From Trichomonas tenax (lineage: Eukaryota; Parabasalia; Trichomonadida; Trichomonadidae), in assembly GCA_023091735.1 (NCBI GenBank), contig JALKBU010001335.1, positions 1 to 12,434 on the forward strand: DNA of 12,434 bases. Reading direction: 5' to 3'. The position numbers and the translations under genes were made by a program. Positions within the stretch are counted from its first letter, which is position 1. The number at the start of each line of letters is the position of its first letter. This document shows positions 1 through 7,758 of the stretch, piece by piece. Under the pieces are notes generated by a model. It ran no database searches. It saw only the letters and a program-made list of their open reading frames with translations, and had not been told where the DNA came from.

Positions 1-3000
1 CACGCGCCAATAAGTGTGACAATGAGAACAATGGGAACCAAGCGCTGTCTTTCGGTGTCAGAACAGCTGCAATTACTGGCAAAAATCTATCGCGCCAAAG
101 ATTGATATTCAAGTATTGCTTGAGTAAAACAGCAGAAGCAACAGGATCATCCTCTGGAAGGTATCTTCTGATCTTATCAATTGCATTGATTCTCATCATG
201 TTGTTGTCTGTTGATGCAGCGATGACTAAAAGATTGATGATTTTAATATGGGCATCAGAACAAAGACTCTTTTCGTAAAATTCACTGCAAGCGGAAATGA
301 AATCGTTGTACAAGAAGCTGTCAACAGAATATGCTTTGCGGATAACAAAATCAATGATCATTTCCTTCGTTAAAGGAGAAACATATGGATGTCCTAAGAT
401 ATCAGATGCGAGTTTCATGAAGATCTGCTGATTCACTTGATTGTCTTTAACATAGTTGAATACGAATGACAAAAGATGCTGCTGATCACCGTTGATGTAA
501 TCTGTGGATTGCACAGTGCGCAAAACGTATTCGAAGTACAAAGAAGAAAGATCTGGTGACTTCTCGGCGACTTTTGAATAGTTTTGAATAATCATGTCAA
601 GTGCCTGATCTGAAACACCATCAATGTGGCAATGTGCGAGTTCATGTGTATACAATGATAACCTGTGCAAGTTATCGTGCGAGAATCCGAACAAAAGTGT
701 CCTGAAATAGTTGAGAACGGACTCCTTAATCATCAAGAAAACATCGGTGTACTTGAAGAGTCCTGCGACGAAATCATTATAGAACGGATCTAACAATGAA
801 AAATCATTTTCATTATAGAGTATCGCCTCCTCAATGAGATCTCTATTCGATGGATTGAACTCTTCTGGAATGAATTTCATTGACAAGCAAACGTACATAA
901 ATGATGCTGTGTTGAGTGGTGCTTTGACACCTTGAAGGAAATCATGTGGGAAGAGTCTGCTGCAAGAATTCTCAAGAACAAGTCTGCATGTGGCAATTGT
1001 TCCTGCATTTTCATTGCGTTCGCTGTTCTTTGTCTGCATGAGATAATTCATTGCAACATTAATCAATGTGTCGTAGTTTTCATCATCCTGAAGTTCGCCT
1101 GCGTTGAGTTTGTTGAATCTAAGATAAAGTCTGAATATATCATTCTTCTTGTCATTCATGTAGTTACGCATTACGTCGCTGCTGAGAGCAGAAATGAACG
1201 TAAATGGAAGATATTTCTTCAATGCTGGTGCTGTCGACAATAACAAAGAGAATCTGAAATAGTCTGAAAGATTGTTAATGTGATTGTTGCAGTATAAGTG
1301 GAGAACTTCAACGCACTCAGCTGGAAGGTCTTCCATGAATTTGTTGCATGCTTTGAGAAGAGCCAAAACTGGCTTGGAATAAGGATATTCAAAGAACTTC
1401 GTGTAATAAAACAAATGCCTGAAAACTCTGAAGAATGCTTCTGGTGGAAGGAGATCGCGTTGTGCGAATTCTCTGAGGAGTTTGAATGCATATATAATAT
1501 TAGAAGCATCAGCATCCTTCAAGCAAGAAACTGAAGCAATAATGATTTTCGCGAGATATTGACGATTTGGAATACTATTATTGAGCATTCTTGTCATTGC
1601 ATGCAACGCTGGGCCAATATATCTCCTATCTTCCATGATCTGCAAAACGCCAACCCATAGCTTTTCGCATAAATCTGGATCAGTCATTGGAATGACTTTA
1701 ATTGCATTTGGTAAAATAACATTCACAATTGATGGATGGAGCTTTGGCCAGATCTTGTAGACAGCAGCAGTGAGTCCTTTGGCCATGTCTGGATTCTCCT
1801 TTGTTAAGAGTTTGAGCTTGAAATAGTGATAAAGCTCTGATTGAAGGAAGTAATTAAGTCTGAATATTTTGTTTGTCATTGTAAGAATCAATTTCATGTT
1901 CTTGTTCTCAGCGAGGCAATTAGTGAAAGCGAAAGAGATTTCGGTGAGAGAGTCATAATAATTCTCATTAAATGCACTGACATCGACACATGAGTTAATT
2001 GTGCGTTCAAATGCACGATCGAGGAGTTCGCAAGTCTGTATTGTGCAGAAACGAGGAGTATTCGTTAATGTGTGAATCAATTTATAGATGTGAGGTTTGA
2101 TGCTCAAATAGTCACTGCCTGCATTCATTCTGTTGATCAATGTAACATAAAGTGTGTTTGACTGGTCATTCATTATCATATCATAAGCAAAGTCAAATGC
2201 ACATGGAATATCTTCGCAGAAGAGAAGCATATCGATTGATTCGTTTGCGAATGTTGTCATAAGTCTAATGATGTACTTCTTAACCATCTGAACATAAGGA
2301 ACAATTGCGGATGCGTAGATATTAACGAGAGCTCGGATTAATGATTTAAGAAGTGGTTCTTGGTCAACTTTGTTCATAAGGTGGTGCTTAGTATTGTCCA
2401 TTGCTAAGAAGACTTTGAGACATAATGTCTTCATGACGTGATAGAAGATAACAGAAAGCTTTAATTTCTCGTCATCTGACTTTTCTGCAAACTGAATGAT
2501 CGTCATTGCAAGATTCTCCGCTAAATCAGGTGGTGTTTTGTCTGGTTTCAGTTTGACACGCCTGCTCATGCTTGGGTCATTCTTCTGACTGCTGAACAAG
2601 TTCTGGTGGTTGACATCCTTGAGTGGAGCGACAATATGAATATCAATATTATTTGTGACGCTCTGATCTGAAACGTGGTCATTCTGTTTGATGCATTGAA
2701 GCGATGAATTGACAAGTTCAGTCAAAATTGGATTACGAGACTTGAATGTTGAAACAATGTTCTTGAAAACAATTGTATGTGTCTGATTGTTGCGTGAAAG
2801 AACAAGATAAATCGTTGGACAATAAACTAAAGCCCATGACAATGTAACTGCTTTAACAGCTTTTTCGATGTTCGCTGAATCATCTGGTTGATTGAAGAAT
2901 TGATCTGTTCTGCGAATAATCAAGTCATTGGCATCTGTTATTGTGCCACTGAACACACCAAGTGTGAATTTGTGATAGAATGTTGTGAGTGGGCAATTTT

Positions 3001-6000
3001 CGAGATCTGATGGATTGTAAACTTTGATTCTTCTGTTGATTCTGATGAATAATTTGTTGATGATGTGCCTCAATTGAACAGGCATTGAGAGAACAGAAGT
3101 GTATATCATGGAGATGAATTCATCCTTTCCATTTTCATTTTGGAAGTCTACGAATGTATCGATGAATGCTGTGAAAAGATCTTTGAAGTATTCATCAAAA
3201 TTGTCAGATGAAATGTTGAATAACATTCTAACATCAGCCATTGTGAAAACTCTTGGGAATGTCTTAATGAAGTACGAGAATGTTGTTAAGACTGTGTAGC
3301 ACCTGAACTTGATATCCGAGAGGTCCAACACATGATCAATAATCTGGCGAACTTGTAAATCAGTTAAACAGTTTTCATTCAAGAACTTTATCATCAAATA
3401 AGCAATGTTAACGAGATTAATGTACATTTCTGCCTTGAACATGCTGATTGTCTCTAAGAGAGCGATGAGGAACAAATCATCACCAGAATTCAGGAGAAGT
3501 TGTCCGAATTGAGAAGCAAGGAAATCGCCAAGTTTCTTGGCTTTAACAGCAACGTCTGGATATGCGAAACAAGAATTAAATAAGATAAACATGTTGATTA
3601 AAACCTCCTTAGAAATTGCGTTGCGTTCTGGCTGCTGAGCATAGAAACTTTCGAATGCGACATTCAACAAAATCAAAAGTTGGAAAGCTTCATCTTTACT
3701 GACATTTGTTAAATCGAGGAATGACTTCAAAATCGCATTAAGATCGAATTTGAACGTTCCGAGTTTAATTGGACTATTTTCTCTGAATGTTGGCTTTTCT
3801 GGTGACAAATAGATCTTGAAGAATTGCTGTGTGTGTTCAAGGATTGTTTGCATTGTCTGCGGCGTTGCTTTGTTGATTGTCTTGAACCAAAGCTTTGGAA
3901 TTCTCATAATATGTTCATTGCCTTTATCCTTGAAGTCATCAATGCTTTCATCGATGATATTTGCAAGGAATGAGCCAGCAGCTTCAATGCATTTGTCATC
4001 TTCTGTTCCGAAAGCAGCTTCGAGCATCTGTGCGAAAAAGTTTAAGTTTAATTGTGACTTTGTTTCGTTGAGATACTTAAACTGCTCGAAAATAGAAAGA
4101 AGATAAGATGTTCTTAATGAATCTGTAATGCGTGTTGTTCTTGGCCTTGTGAAGATCCTTGAGTTAGCATCTGGACGAGTGGAGTCGTCTGGATAAAGTT
4201 TAAGAAGAACATTTGTAATGACATCGATCATATCCCAGATTGGCTTCATTACAACGAGTCGCTTCAAATGCAATGTGATACCGAAGATCGTGAGACGTGA
4301 ATATGTAATTAAAGATAAAACAAATGGCGAATTTCTCTGTATTTGATGTGTTGCATGTGCAACTCTGATAATGAAGATAACCCACTGTGTAATCATGTTG
4401 ATTTTGCTTGTTTCGACGGAAAATACATCAGGAAGCTTATCAGGAATTTGCTCAAGCATTGTCTGAAGAAGCTTAGTGATGATTGGTGTTGAATCAGATG
4501 AGCTGATATGTACGAAGAATTTGACAAGATTGAGCGTTAATTTTCCTTGTTCACAAGCTGTATAAAGTTCATTGACCATCACGCGAACAACATCATTTTG
4601 ATACGACAGACCGATCTTCTTGACGACATCGAAAAGAATAGCAAGATGCGGTTTGATATCATTCGAATTTTTCGCATTTGTGATAAGATTTGATAATGAT
4701 AATGGAAGTTTTTCTTTCATCAACTTTGGAGTAATAACGTAATGATAGATGATGAGATGTGTGTGCGAAATATAAATCACGAGCTGCATGAATATCGAAG
4801 CAATGAGTCTGATGTAAGATCTGTTTGTGTCTGATCTGTGACTGACAATGTTTTCATTCGCAATTGCTTCAATCAATGTTAAACCAAATTGCTTGAAGAA
4901 TTGTTTGATTAAAATCGGAAGCTTCTTCTTGAAGAAATCCCACTTTCTAAGAATATTTTCGACTTCTTCGAAGTACTTCTCTTTGTTTGTGAAGAAGATA
5001 TTTGGATATTGCGTATTTAATAAAAAATCAATTTGTGGAAATTCTGTCTGTTGATTGCTTTGGTCTGAAAACTTCGAAGTGAAAGTAAATAACTGACCAG
5101 GAGTAATATAACTGTAAATTGAATCCGGATTATTGTGTGTAACAGCGTGAAATTTCGAAGTTTGTAAAATCATTGCTCCGATTGTGTCTGAGAGGTGCTT
5201 GAAGATAACAAAGAGCTCTCTCGAGCGATTCACTTTGTGTTCGTTAAAAATGAATCGAATAAATTGTTCTTTGTTAGAATCACGAATCATTCTGTCAACA
5301 TCTGTAACTCTTCGAATTGCATTGCATATCATCATCAAAGTTCTCGCGCGGTGTTCTTGTTTCGATAAATCAGGATAAAACCAAAATATGCTATCCCACG
5401 TTCTGCTTTGGATATCTATATAAAGTTGGCCCGAGATTGACTCAAACAGCATCGTTATATTTTCAATTTGAGCTGAAACATCGGGTGCACCGCTTGGTTG
5501 TGTTGATAATTTATTTATCTGCTTATAAAGTGCCAACCAATACGGAAAAAACATCGAAAGAATGATGGCTGGCGAGTATTTGTCTGATTTCAATATTGGT
5601 GTGTAACAATTCATCATATTTATGAAGAATGAAATGTTATTATTTGGTTCGGGTGTATTTACGATTGAGCTTTTGAATATTTCGGAGATGAATGTAAGAG
5701 TTGAATAGTTTGACGGATTTTGTATGATTTTCTCGATAACTGGAAAAATTTCATTTTGAATTGTATAAAGACTCAAATTCAAAATATTGAGTGATTTCTG
5801 AGTATGATACCACTTAGGAATCGCATAGAATGAATCTATGTCCGTTGTTGACAAAATACTTTGAAGGGTTTCGTTAAATATATCGGTAACTTGAGAAATA
5901 ACTTCTTGATGATTCGATATTTCCGAAAATGAAGACAAAATCACTTGAAAGAGGATCGGATTTCTAGAGTTTGCTTTTTCTGGCTCAAAATTATTCGTTG

Positions 6001-6241
6001 TGCCTCTTAAGAAGCGCAAAAATATGCGAATTGCGATTTCTATCCGCTCTTTTGTCTGCTGTGAATCCAAGTGATACACGTTTAGCTGTTTACGAACGAA
6101 TGTATATAATTTTTGAAAAAAATCTTGCGACGATTTATCCTGGAAGTTGTAATATTGCTTGAACATCTTCCGAAGCCATGAGAGCACCCTCGGCAAATGT
6201 TGTTCTTGAGGATTACCGAGGATTGCCTCTAATTCGTCCAT
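1..6241 (-). CDS. Giant HEAT-like helical protein, N-terminal part; TRRAP/Tra1-like candidate
   Basis: One frame stays open from the ATG at 6241 to the left edge with no stop, giving the first 2,080 residues of a longer protein; no intron is needed. The start is the first ATG in the frame (MDELEAILGNP...) and follows an AT-rich spacer. The whole length reads as amphipathic helices with conserved Leu/Ile/Phe spacing, as in HEAT/ARM solenoids, without signal peptide, membrane segment or catalytic motif. A polar, probably flexible loop lies near residues 1195-1240. Several blocks in colinear order (near residues 1240-1300, 1590-1680 and 1860-1900) recall the TRRAP/Tra1 solenoid; this is from memory, not an alignment. 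If right, it would be the activator-binding scaffold of nuclear SAGA/NuA4-type acetyltransferase complexes, with FAT and pseudokinase domains beyond the window. Other PIKK proteins (TOR-like) or another large HEAT scaffold are alternatives. The gene and its frame are near certain; the family is about even odds. Confidence 0.9.
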   Translation of the reverse strand, partial: MDELEAILGNPQEQHLPRVLSWLRKMFKQYYNFQDKSSQDFFQKLYTFVRKQLNVYHLDSQQTKERIEIAIRIFLRFLRGTTNNFEPEKANSRNPILFQVILSSFSEISNHQEVISQVTDIFNETLQSILSTTDIDSFYAIPKWYHTQKSLNILNLSLYTIQNEIFPVIEKIIQNPSNYSTLTFISEIFKSSIVNTPEPNNNISFFINMMNCYTPILKSDKYSPAIILSMFFPYWLALYKQINKLSTQPSGAPDVSAQIENITMLFESISGQLYIDIQSRTWDSIFWFYPDLSKQEHRARTLMMICNAIRRVTDVDRMIRDSNKEQFIRFIFNEHKVNRSRELFVIFKHLSDTIGAMILQTSKFHAVTHNNPDSIYSYITPGQLFTFTSKFSDQSNQQTEFPQIDFLLNTQYPNIFFTNKEKYFEEVENILRKWDFFKKKLPILIKQFFKQFGLTLIEAIANENIVSHRSDTNRSYIRLIASIFMQLVIYISHTHLIIYHYVITPKLMKEKLPLSLSNLITNAKNSNDIKPHLAILFDVVKKIGLSYQNDVVRVMVNELYTACEQGKLTLNLVKFFVHISSSDSTPIITKLLQTMLEQIPDKLPDVFSVETSKINMITQWVIFIIRVAHATHQIQRNSPFVLSLITYSRLTIFGITLHLKRLVVMKPIWDMIDVITNVLLKLYPDDSTRPDANSRIFTRPRTTRITDSLRTSYLLSIFEQFKYLNETKSQLNLNFFAQMLEAAFGTEDDKCIEAAGSFLANIIDESIDDFKDKGNEHIMRIPKLWFKTINKATPQTMQTILEHTQQFFKIYLSPEKPTFRENSPIKLGTFKFDLNAILKSFLDLTNVSKDEAFQLLILLNVAFESFYAQQPERNAISKEVLINMFILFNSCFAYPDVAVKAKKLGDFLASQFGQLLLNSGDDLFLIALLETISMFKAEMYINLVNIAYLMIKFLNENCLTDLQVRQIIDHVLDLSDIKFRCYTVLTTFSYFIKTFPRVFTMADVRMLFNISSDNFDEYFKDLFTAFIDTFVDFQNENGKDEFISMIYTSVLSMPVQLRHIINKLFIRINRRIKVYNPSDLENCPLTTFYHKFTLGVFSGTITDANDLIIRRTDQFFNQPDDSANIEKAVKAVTLSWALVYCPTIYLVLSRNNQTHTIVFKNIVSTFKSRNPILTELVNSSLQCIKQNDHVSDQSVTNNIDIHIVAPLKDVNHQNLFSSQKNDPSMSRRVKLKPDKTPPDLAENLAMTIIQFAEKSDDEKLKLSVIFYHVMKTLCLKVFLAMDNTKHHLMNKVDQEPLLKSLIRALVNIYASAIVPYVQMVKKYIIRLMTTFANESIDMLLFCEDIPCAFDFAYDMIMNDQSNTLYVTLINRMNAGSDYLSIKPHIYKLIHTLTNTPRFCTIQTCELLDRAFERTINSCVDVSAFNENYYDSLTEISFAFTNCLAENKNMKLILTMTNKIFRLNYFLQSELYHYFKLKLLTKENPDMAKGLTAAVYKIWPKLHPSIVNVILPNAIKVIPMTDPDLCEKLWVGVLQIMEDRRYIGPALHAMTRMLNNSIPNRQYLAKIIIASVSCLKDADASNIIYAFKLLREFAQRDLLPPEAFFRVFRHLFYYTKFFEYPYSKPVLALLKACNKFMEDLPAECVEVLHLYCNNHINNLSDYFRFSLLLSTAPALKKYLPFTFISALSSDVMRNYMNDKKNDIFRLYLRFNKLNAGELQDDENYDTLINVAMNYLMQTKNSERNENAGTIATCRLVLENSCSRLFPHDFLQGVKAPLNTASFMYVCLSMKFIPEEFNPSNRDLIEEAILYNENDFSLLDPFYNDFVAGLFKYTDVFLMIKESVLNYFRTLLFGFSHDNLHRLSLYTHELAHCHIDGVSDQALDMIIQNYSKVAEKSPDLSSLYFEYVLRTVQSTDYINGDQQHLLSFVFNYVKDNQVNQQIFMKLASDILGHPYVSPLTKEMIIDFVIRKAYSVDSFLYNDFISACSEFYEKSLCSDAHIKIINLLVIAASTDNNMMRINAIDKIRRYLPEDDPVASAVLLKQYLNINLWRDRFLPVIAAVLTPKDSAWFPLFSLSHLLAR

Positions 6242-6253
6242 TTTTTTGCTTTA

Positions 6254-6269
6254 TTTTGGCGCCAGAAAA
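6254..6269 (+). promoter_or_regulatory. E2F-like palindromic site upstream of the giant gene
   Basis: The sequence TTTTGGCGCCAGAAAA contains TTTGGCGC at 6255-6262, an exact match to the eukaryotic E2F/DP consensus TTTSSCGC, centred on a GGCGCC palindrome. It sits about 13 bases upstream of the minus-strand ATG at 6241 and is the only GC-rich word in an A/T spacer. Trichomonads are known to encode E2F-like factors. Binding here is inferred. The position is so close to the ATG that it would overlap or directly flank the transcription start. Confidence 0.35.
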
Positions 6270-6340
6270 ATAAATTTTTTTGGTTTAAACTCGATATAGT
6301 GTGTTCTTTTGTGTATACATAGTAATTATATCAAAAATTT

Positions 6341-6352
6341 GGGGTTTTGGGG
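6341..6352 (+). promoter_or_regulatory. G4T4G4 motif in promoter spacer
   Basis: The twelve bases GGGGTTTTGGGG stand out in otherwise A/T sequence about 100 bases upstream of the giant gene. On the transcribed strand this reads C4A4C4. Two G4 tracts could form a bimolecular quadruplex or a protein-binding site, but no function can be read from the sequence. It is not a telomere because only one and a half units are present inside a chromosome-internal spacer. Confidence 0.25.
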
Positions 6353-6644
6353 AAATAATAAAATTTCAAATTTTAAATCTAATAATCATCTTATTTATCT
6401 ATAAAATATTCATATATAGAATTGAAGCATATATTACAACACCCAATAACCTAATTATTAACAAAGATTTTATCTTAATAATATTTTTCACTCCTCATTA
6501 ACTTAGCTCATATGGTTAAAATCTACAGCTTCTATATATCATATTCTAATACATTCATTTATCACTAATAAACAAAGTATGAATTTTGATATAATTATTA
6601 AAATATGCGCTCTATAATTCGAGAATCTATCTATTTATAAAACT

Positions 6645-6648
6645 TTTA
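6645..6648 (-). terminator. Candidate TAAA polyadenylation signal of the glycosyltransferase-like gene
   Basis: The first TAAA on the minus strand after the TGA stop begins 29 bases downstream, in AGTAAAAG. Trichomonad mRNAs are reported to use UAAA as the polyadenylation signal, often overlapping or just after the stop codon. The motif is short and frequent in A/T sequence, so this is a weak positional call. Confidence 0.3.
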
Positions 6649-6676
6649 CTAATATACAAACAAGCAAAATTGTTGA

Positions 6677-7669
6677 TCACTTCTTAGTGAATTCAATATC
6701 ACATTTGTGGCCAAGGTCCTTCATTAGTTCTGGGAATCTGTTATATTGATGTAACAGTGCTGGTTCTACTCTGTGATTTGGTGACATTACATATTCATTT
6801 TTAGAGATATGTGGTCTCTGTCCATAAAGGCACCATTGCATATTGAGAACCTGTGAATCACAGCTTATGAGACTGTATTCAATTCCAAGATCCTTGAGTT
6901 TTCCTGAATAAACAAGCCAATTCACAATTGGTTGATCGAAGCTATCATCCCAACAAGAAATCCATTGTGGTGTCTCTATCATGTATTTAACGAAGCGTAG
7001 ATACTGCTTCGCCTGTCCAAGGATAACGCCACTGCAAATAATTGCATTTTCTTTAATTTTCTCGAAAGCAGTGAAATTGTAGCAATCTATGACCCAGTTG
7101 GCATTCCATTCACACTGGCCAACTTTTATCGATTCCACGATGAAAATCAAGCTTTGATTATGTTCTAATGCAATAAAAGGATCTGATTGGAAGAAAACAT
7201 CGTAACCATCCGCATGAATGATACGGTCAACTTCGTCAATGTGTTCTTCGATCCATTTCGCTTCATACTCGTATCTTAACATGTGAGCGACTGTATCTCC
7301 ACTTCTTGTCATGTCACAGCCTGTTACGATTTCAATATTGTAATCTGTAGCGAATTTAGTGAATGATAAACTAGGTTTGAAAGCTGAAGGAACTAAAAGA
7401 ACAACTCTGCATTTTGATTTTGTTGCTCTTAAAGATTTAAGTGCTAAAAAAAGCCCATCGTGCGTATTTGTGCCATAAAGGAATATCACATCTCTTCTTG
7501 TGCTGCATGGTTCGTTTATTGGCTCAAAATTGCAAGGAGATTTTAAATTTTTGGTTTTTATCGGGTTTTGTAGCTTTGTTTGTTCATTTTTGTTCGAACT
7601 TAACATGAAAAAGAATGTTACTGATGACGAAATCACAATTATCAAAATATATGGAAAAATATTTTTCAT
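6677..7669 (-). CDS. Type II membrane protein, GT-A glycosyltransferase-like
   Basis: This is a complete 330-residue protein. Residues 1-4 are cytosolic with one Lys, residues about 5-24 form a hydrophobic signal-anchor (PYILIIVISSSVTFFFM), then a polar stem to about residue 57. The lumenal domain begins with a beta strand (DVIFLYGTNTHDG, 60-72), followed by a Rossmann-like alternation. Residues 152-165 read HADGYDVFFQSDPF, the acidic DxD-type nucleotide-sugar/metal site of GT-A folds in the D-x-x-D form; a second cluster, CWDDSFDQP, is at 239-247, and HQYNRFPEL at 307-315 is near the C-terminus. NQS (171) and NFT (198) are possible N-glycosylation sites. The layout matches Golgi-type transferases that are multicopy in trichomonads and may serve surface glycan assembly; donor and acceptor are unknown. 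The start is supported by the signal anchor at once after the ATG and Inr-like TCATT motifs just upstream. Family level is fairly firm, reaction is not. Confidence 0.9.
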   Translation of the reverse strand: MKNIFPYILIIVISSSVTFFFMLSSNKNEQTKLQNPIKTKNLKSPCNFEPINEPCSTRRDVIFLYGTNTHDGLFLALKSLRATKSKCRVVLLVPSAFKPSLSFTKFATDYNIEIVTGCDMTRSGDTVAHMLRYEYEAKWIEEHIDEVDRIIHADGYDVFFQSDPFIALEHNQSLIFIVESIKVGQCEWNANWVIDCYNFTAFEKIKENAIICSGVILGQAKQYLRFVKYMIETPQWISCWDDSFDQPIVNWLVYSGKLKDLGIEYSLISCDSQVLNMQWCLYGQRPHISKNEYVMSPNHRVEPALLHQYNRFPELMKDLGHKCDIEFTKK

Positions 7670-7681
7670 ACTTTGATAAAA

Positions 7682-7691
7682 AATGAAATGA
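7682..7691 (-). promoter_or_regulatory. Tandem Inr-type initiators of the glycosyltransferase-like gene
   Basis: Read on the minus strand, TTCATTTCATTT gives two overlapping TCATT words (7691-7687 and 7686-7682), both fitting the trichomonad initiator TCA+1-Py-(T/A). They would place +1 adenines 20 and 15 bases upstream of the ATG, within the usual short-leader range. They lie in the 89-base spacer after the ankyrin gene, so this gene need not be cotranscribed with it. Confidence 0.6.
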
Positions 7692-7709
7692 AAATGTATA
7701 AAATAATAA

Positions 7710-7713
7710 TTTA
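7710..7713 (-). terminator. Candidate TAAA polyadenylation signal of the ankyrin gene
   Basis: On the minus strand TATATAAATTATT contains TAAA about 46 bases past the ankyrin gene's TAA stop and roughly 20 bases before the next gene's initiators. The stop codon itself is followed by C, so it does not form TAAA. The spacing shows how compactly a 3' end and a new promoter are packed into 89 bases. Confidence 0.3.
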
Positions 7714-7758
7714 TATAAAGTTTTGGTGATAGTTATAAAACATTTTGCCGATAATATG

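Larger units (their letters stand above)
6242..6676. other. AT-rich intergenic spacer between the glycosyltransferase-like gene and the giant gene
   Basis: This spacer contains the 3' end of the upstream glycosyltransferase-like transcript and the promoter of the giant minus-strand gene. It is mostly A/T with short homopolymers. The plus-strand open frame at 6301-6501 is low-complexity Ile/Phe/Leu-rich sequence and is not believed to be a gene. Two non-AT islands stand out: a GGCGCC palindrome close to the giant gene's start and a G4T4G4 block about 100 bases upstream of it. No clear Inr (TCA-Py-A/T) lies within 25 bases of the giant gene's ATG, unlike the two genes upstream. Confidence 0.7.

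Noticed and set aside
932..6162. Several plus-strand open frames of 60 to 100 codons, and two minus-strand ones in other phases
   Set aside because: They all lie inside the giant minus-strand gene, are out of its frame, and show no domain pattern or promoter; they are shadows of it.
6341..6352. Telomere or chromosome end
   Set aside because: Only one and a half G4T4 units are present and genes continue on both sides.
6301..6501. 66-codon plus-strand frame in the spacer
   Set aside because: Composition is almost only Ile, Phe, Leu and Asn, as expected from random A/T sequence.
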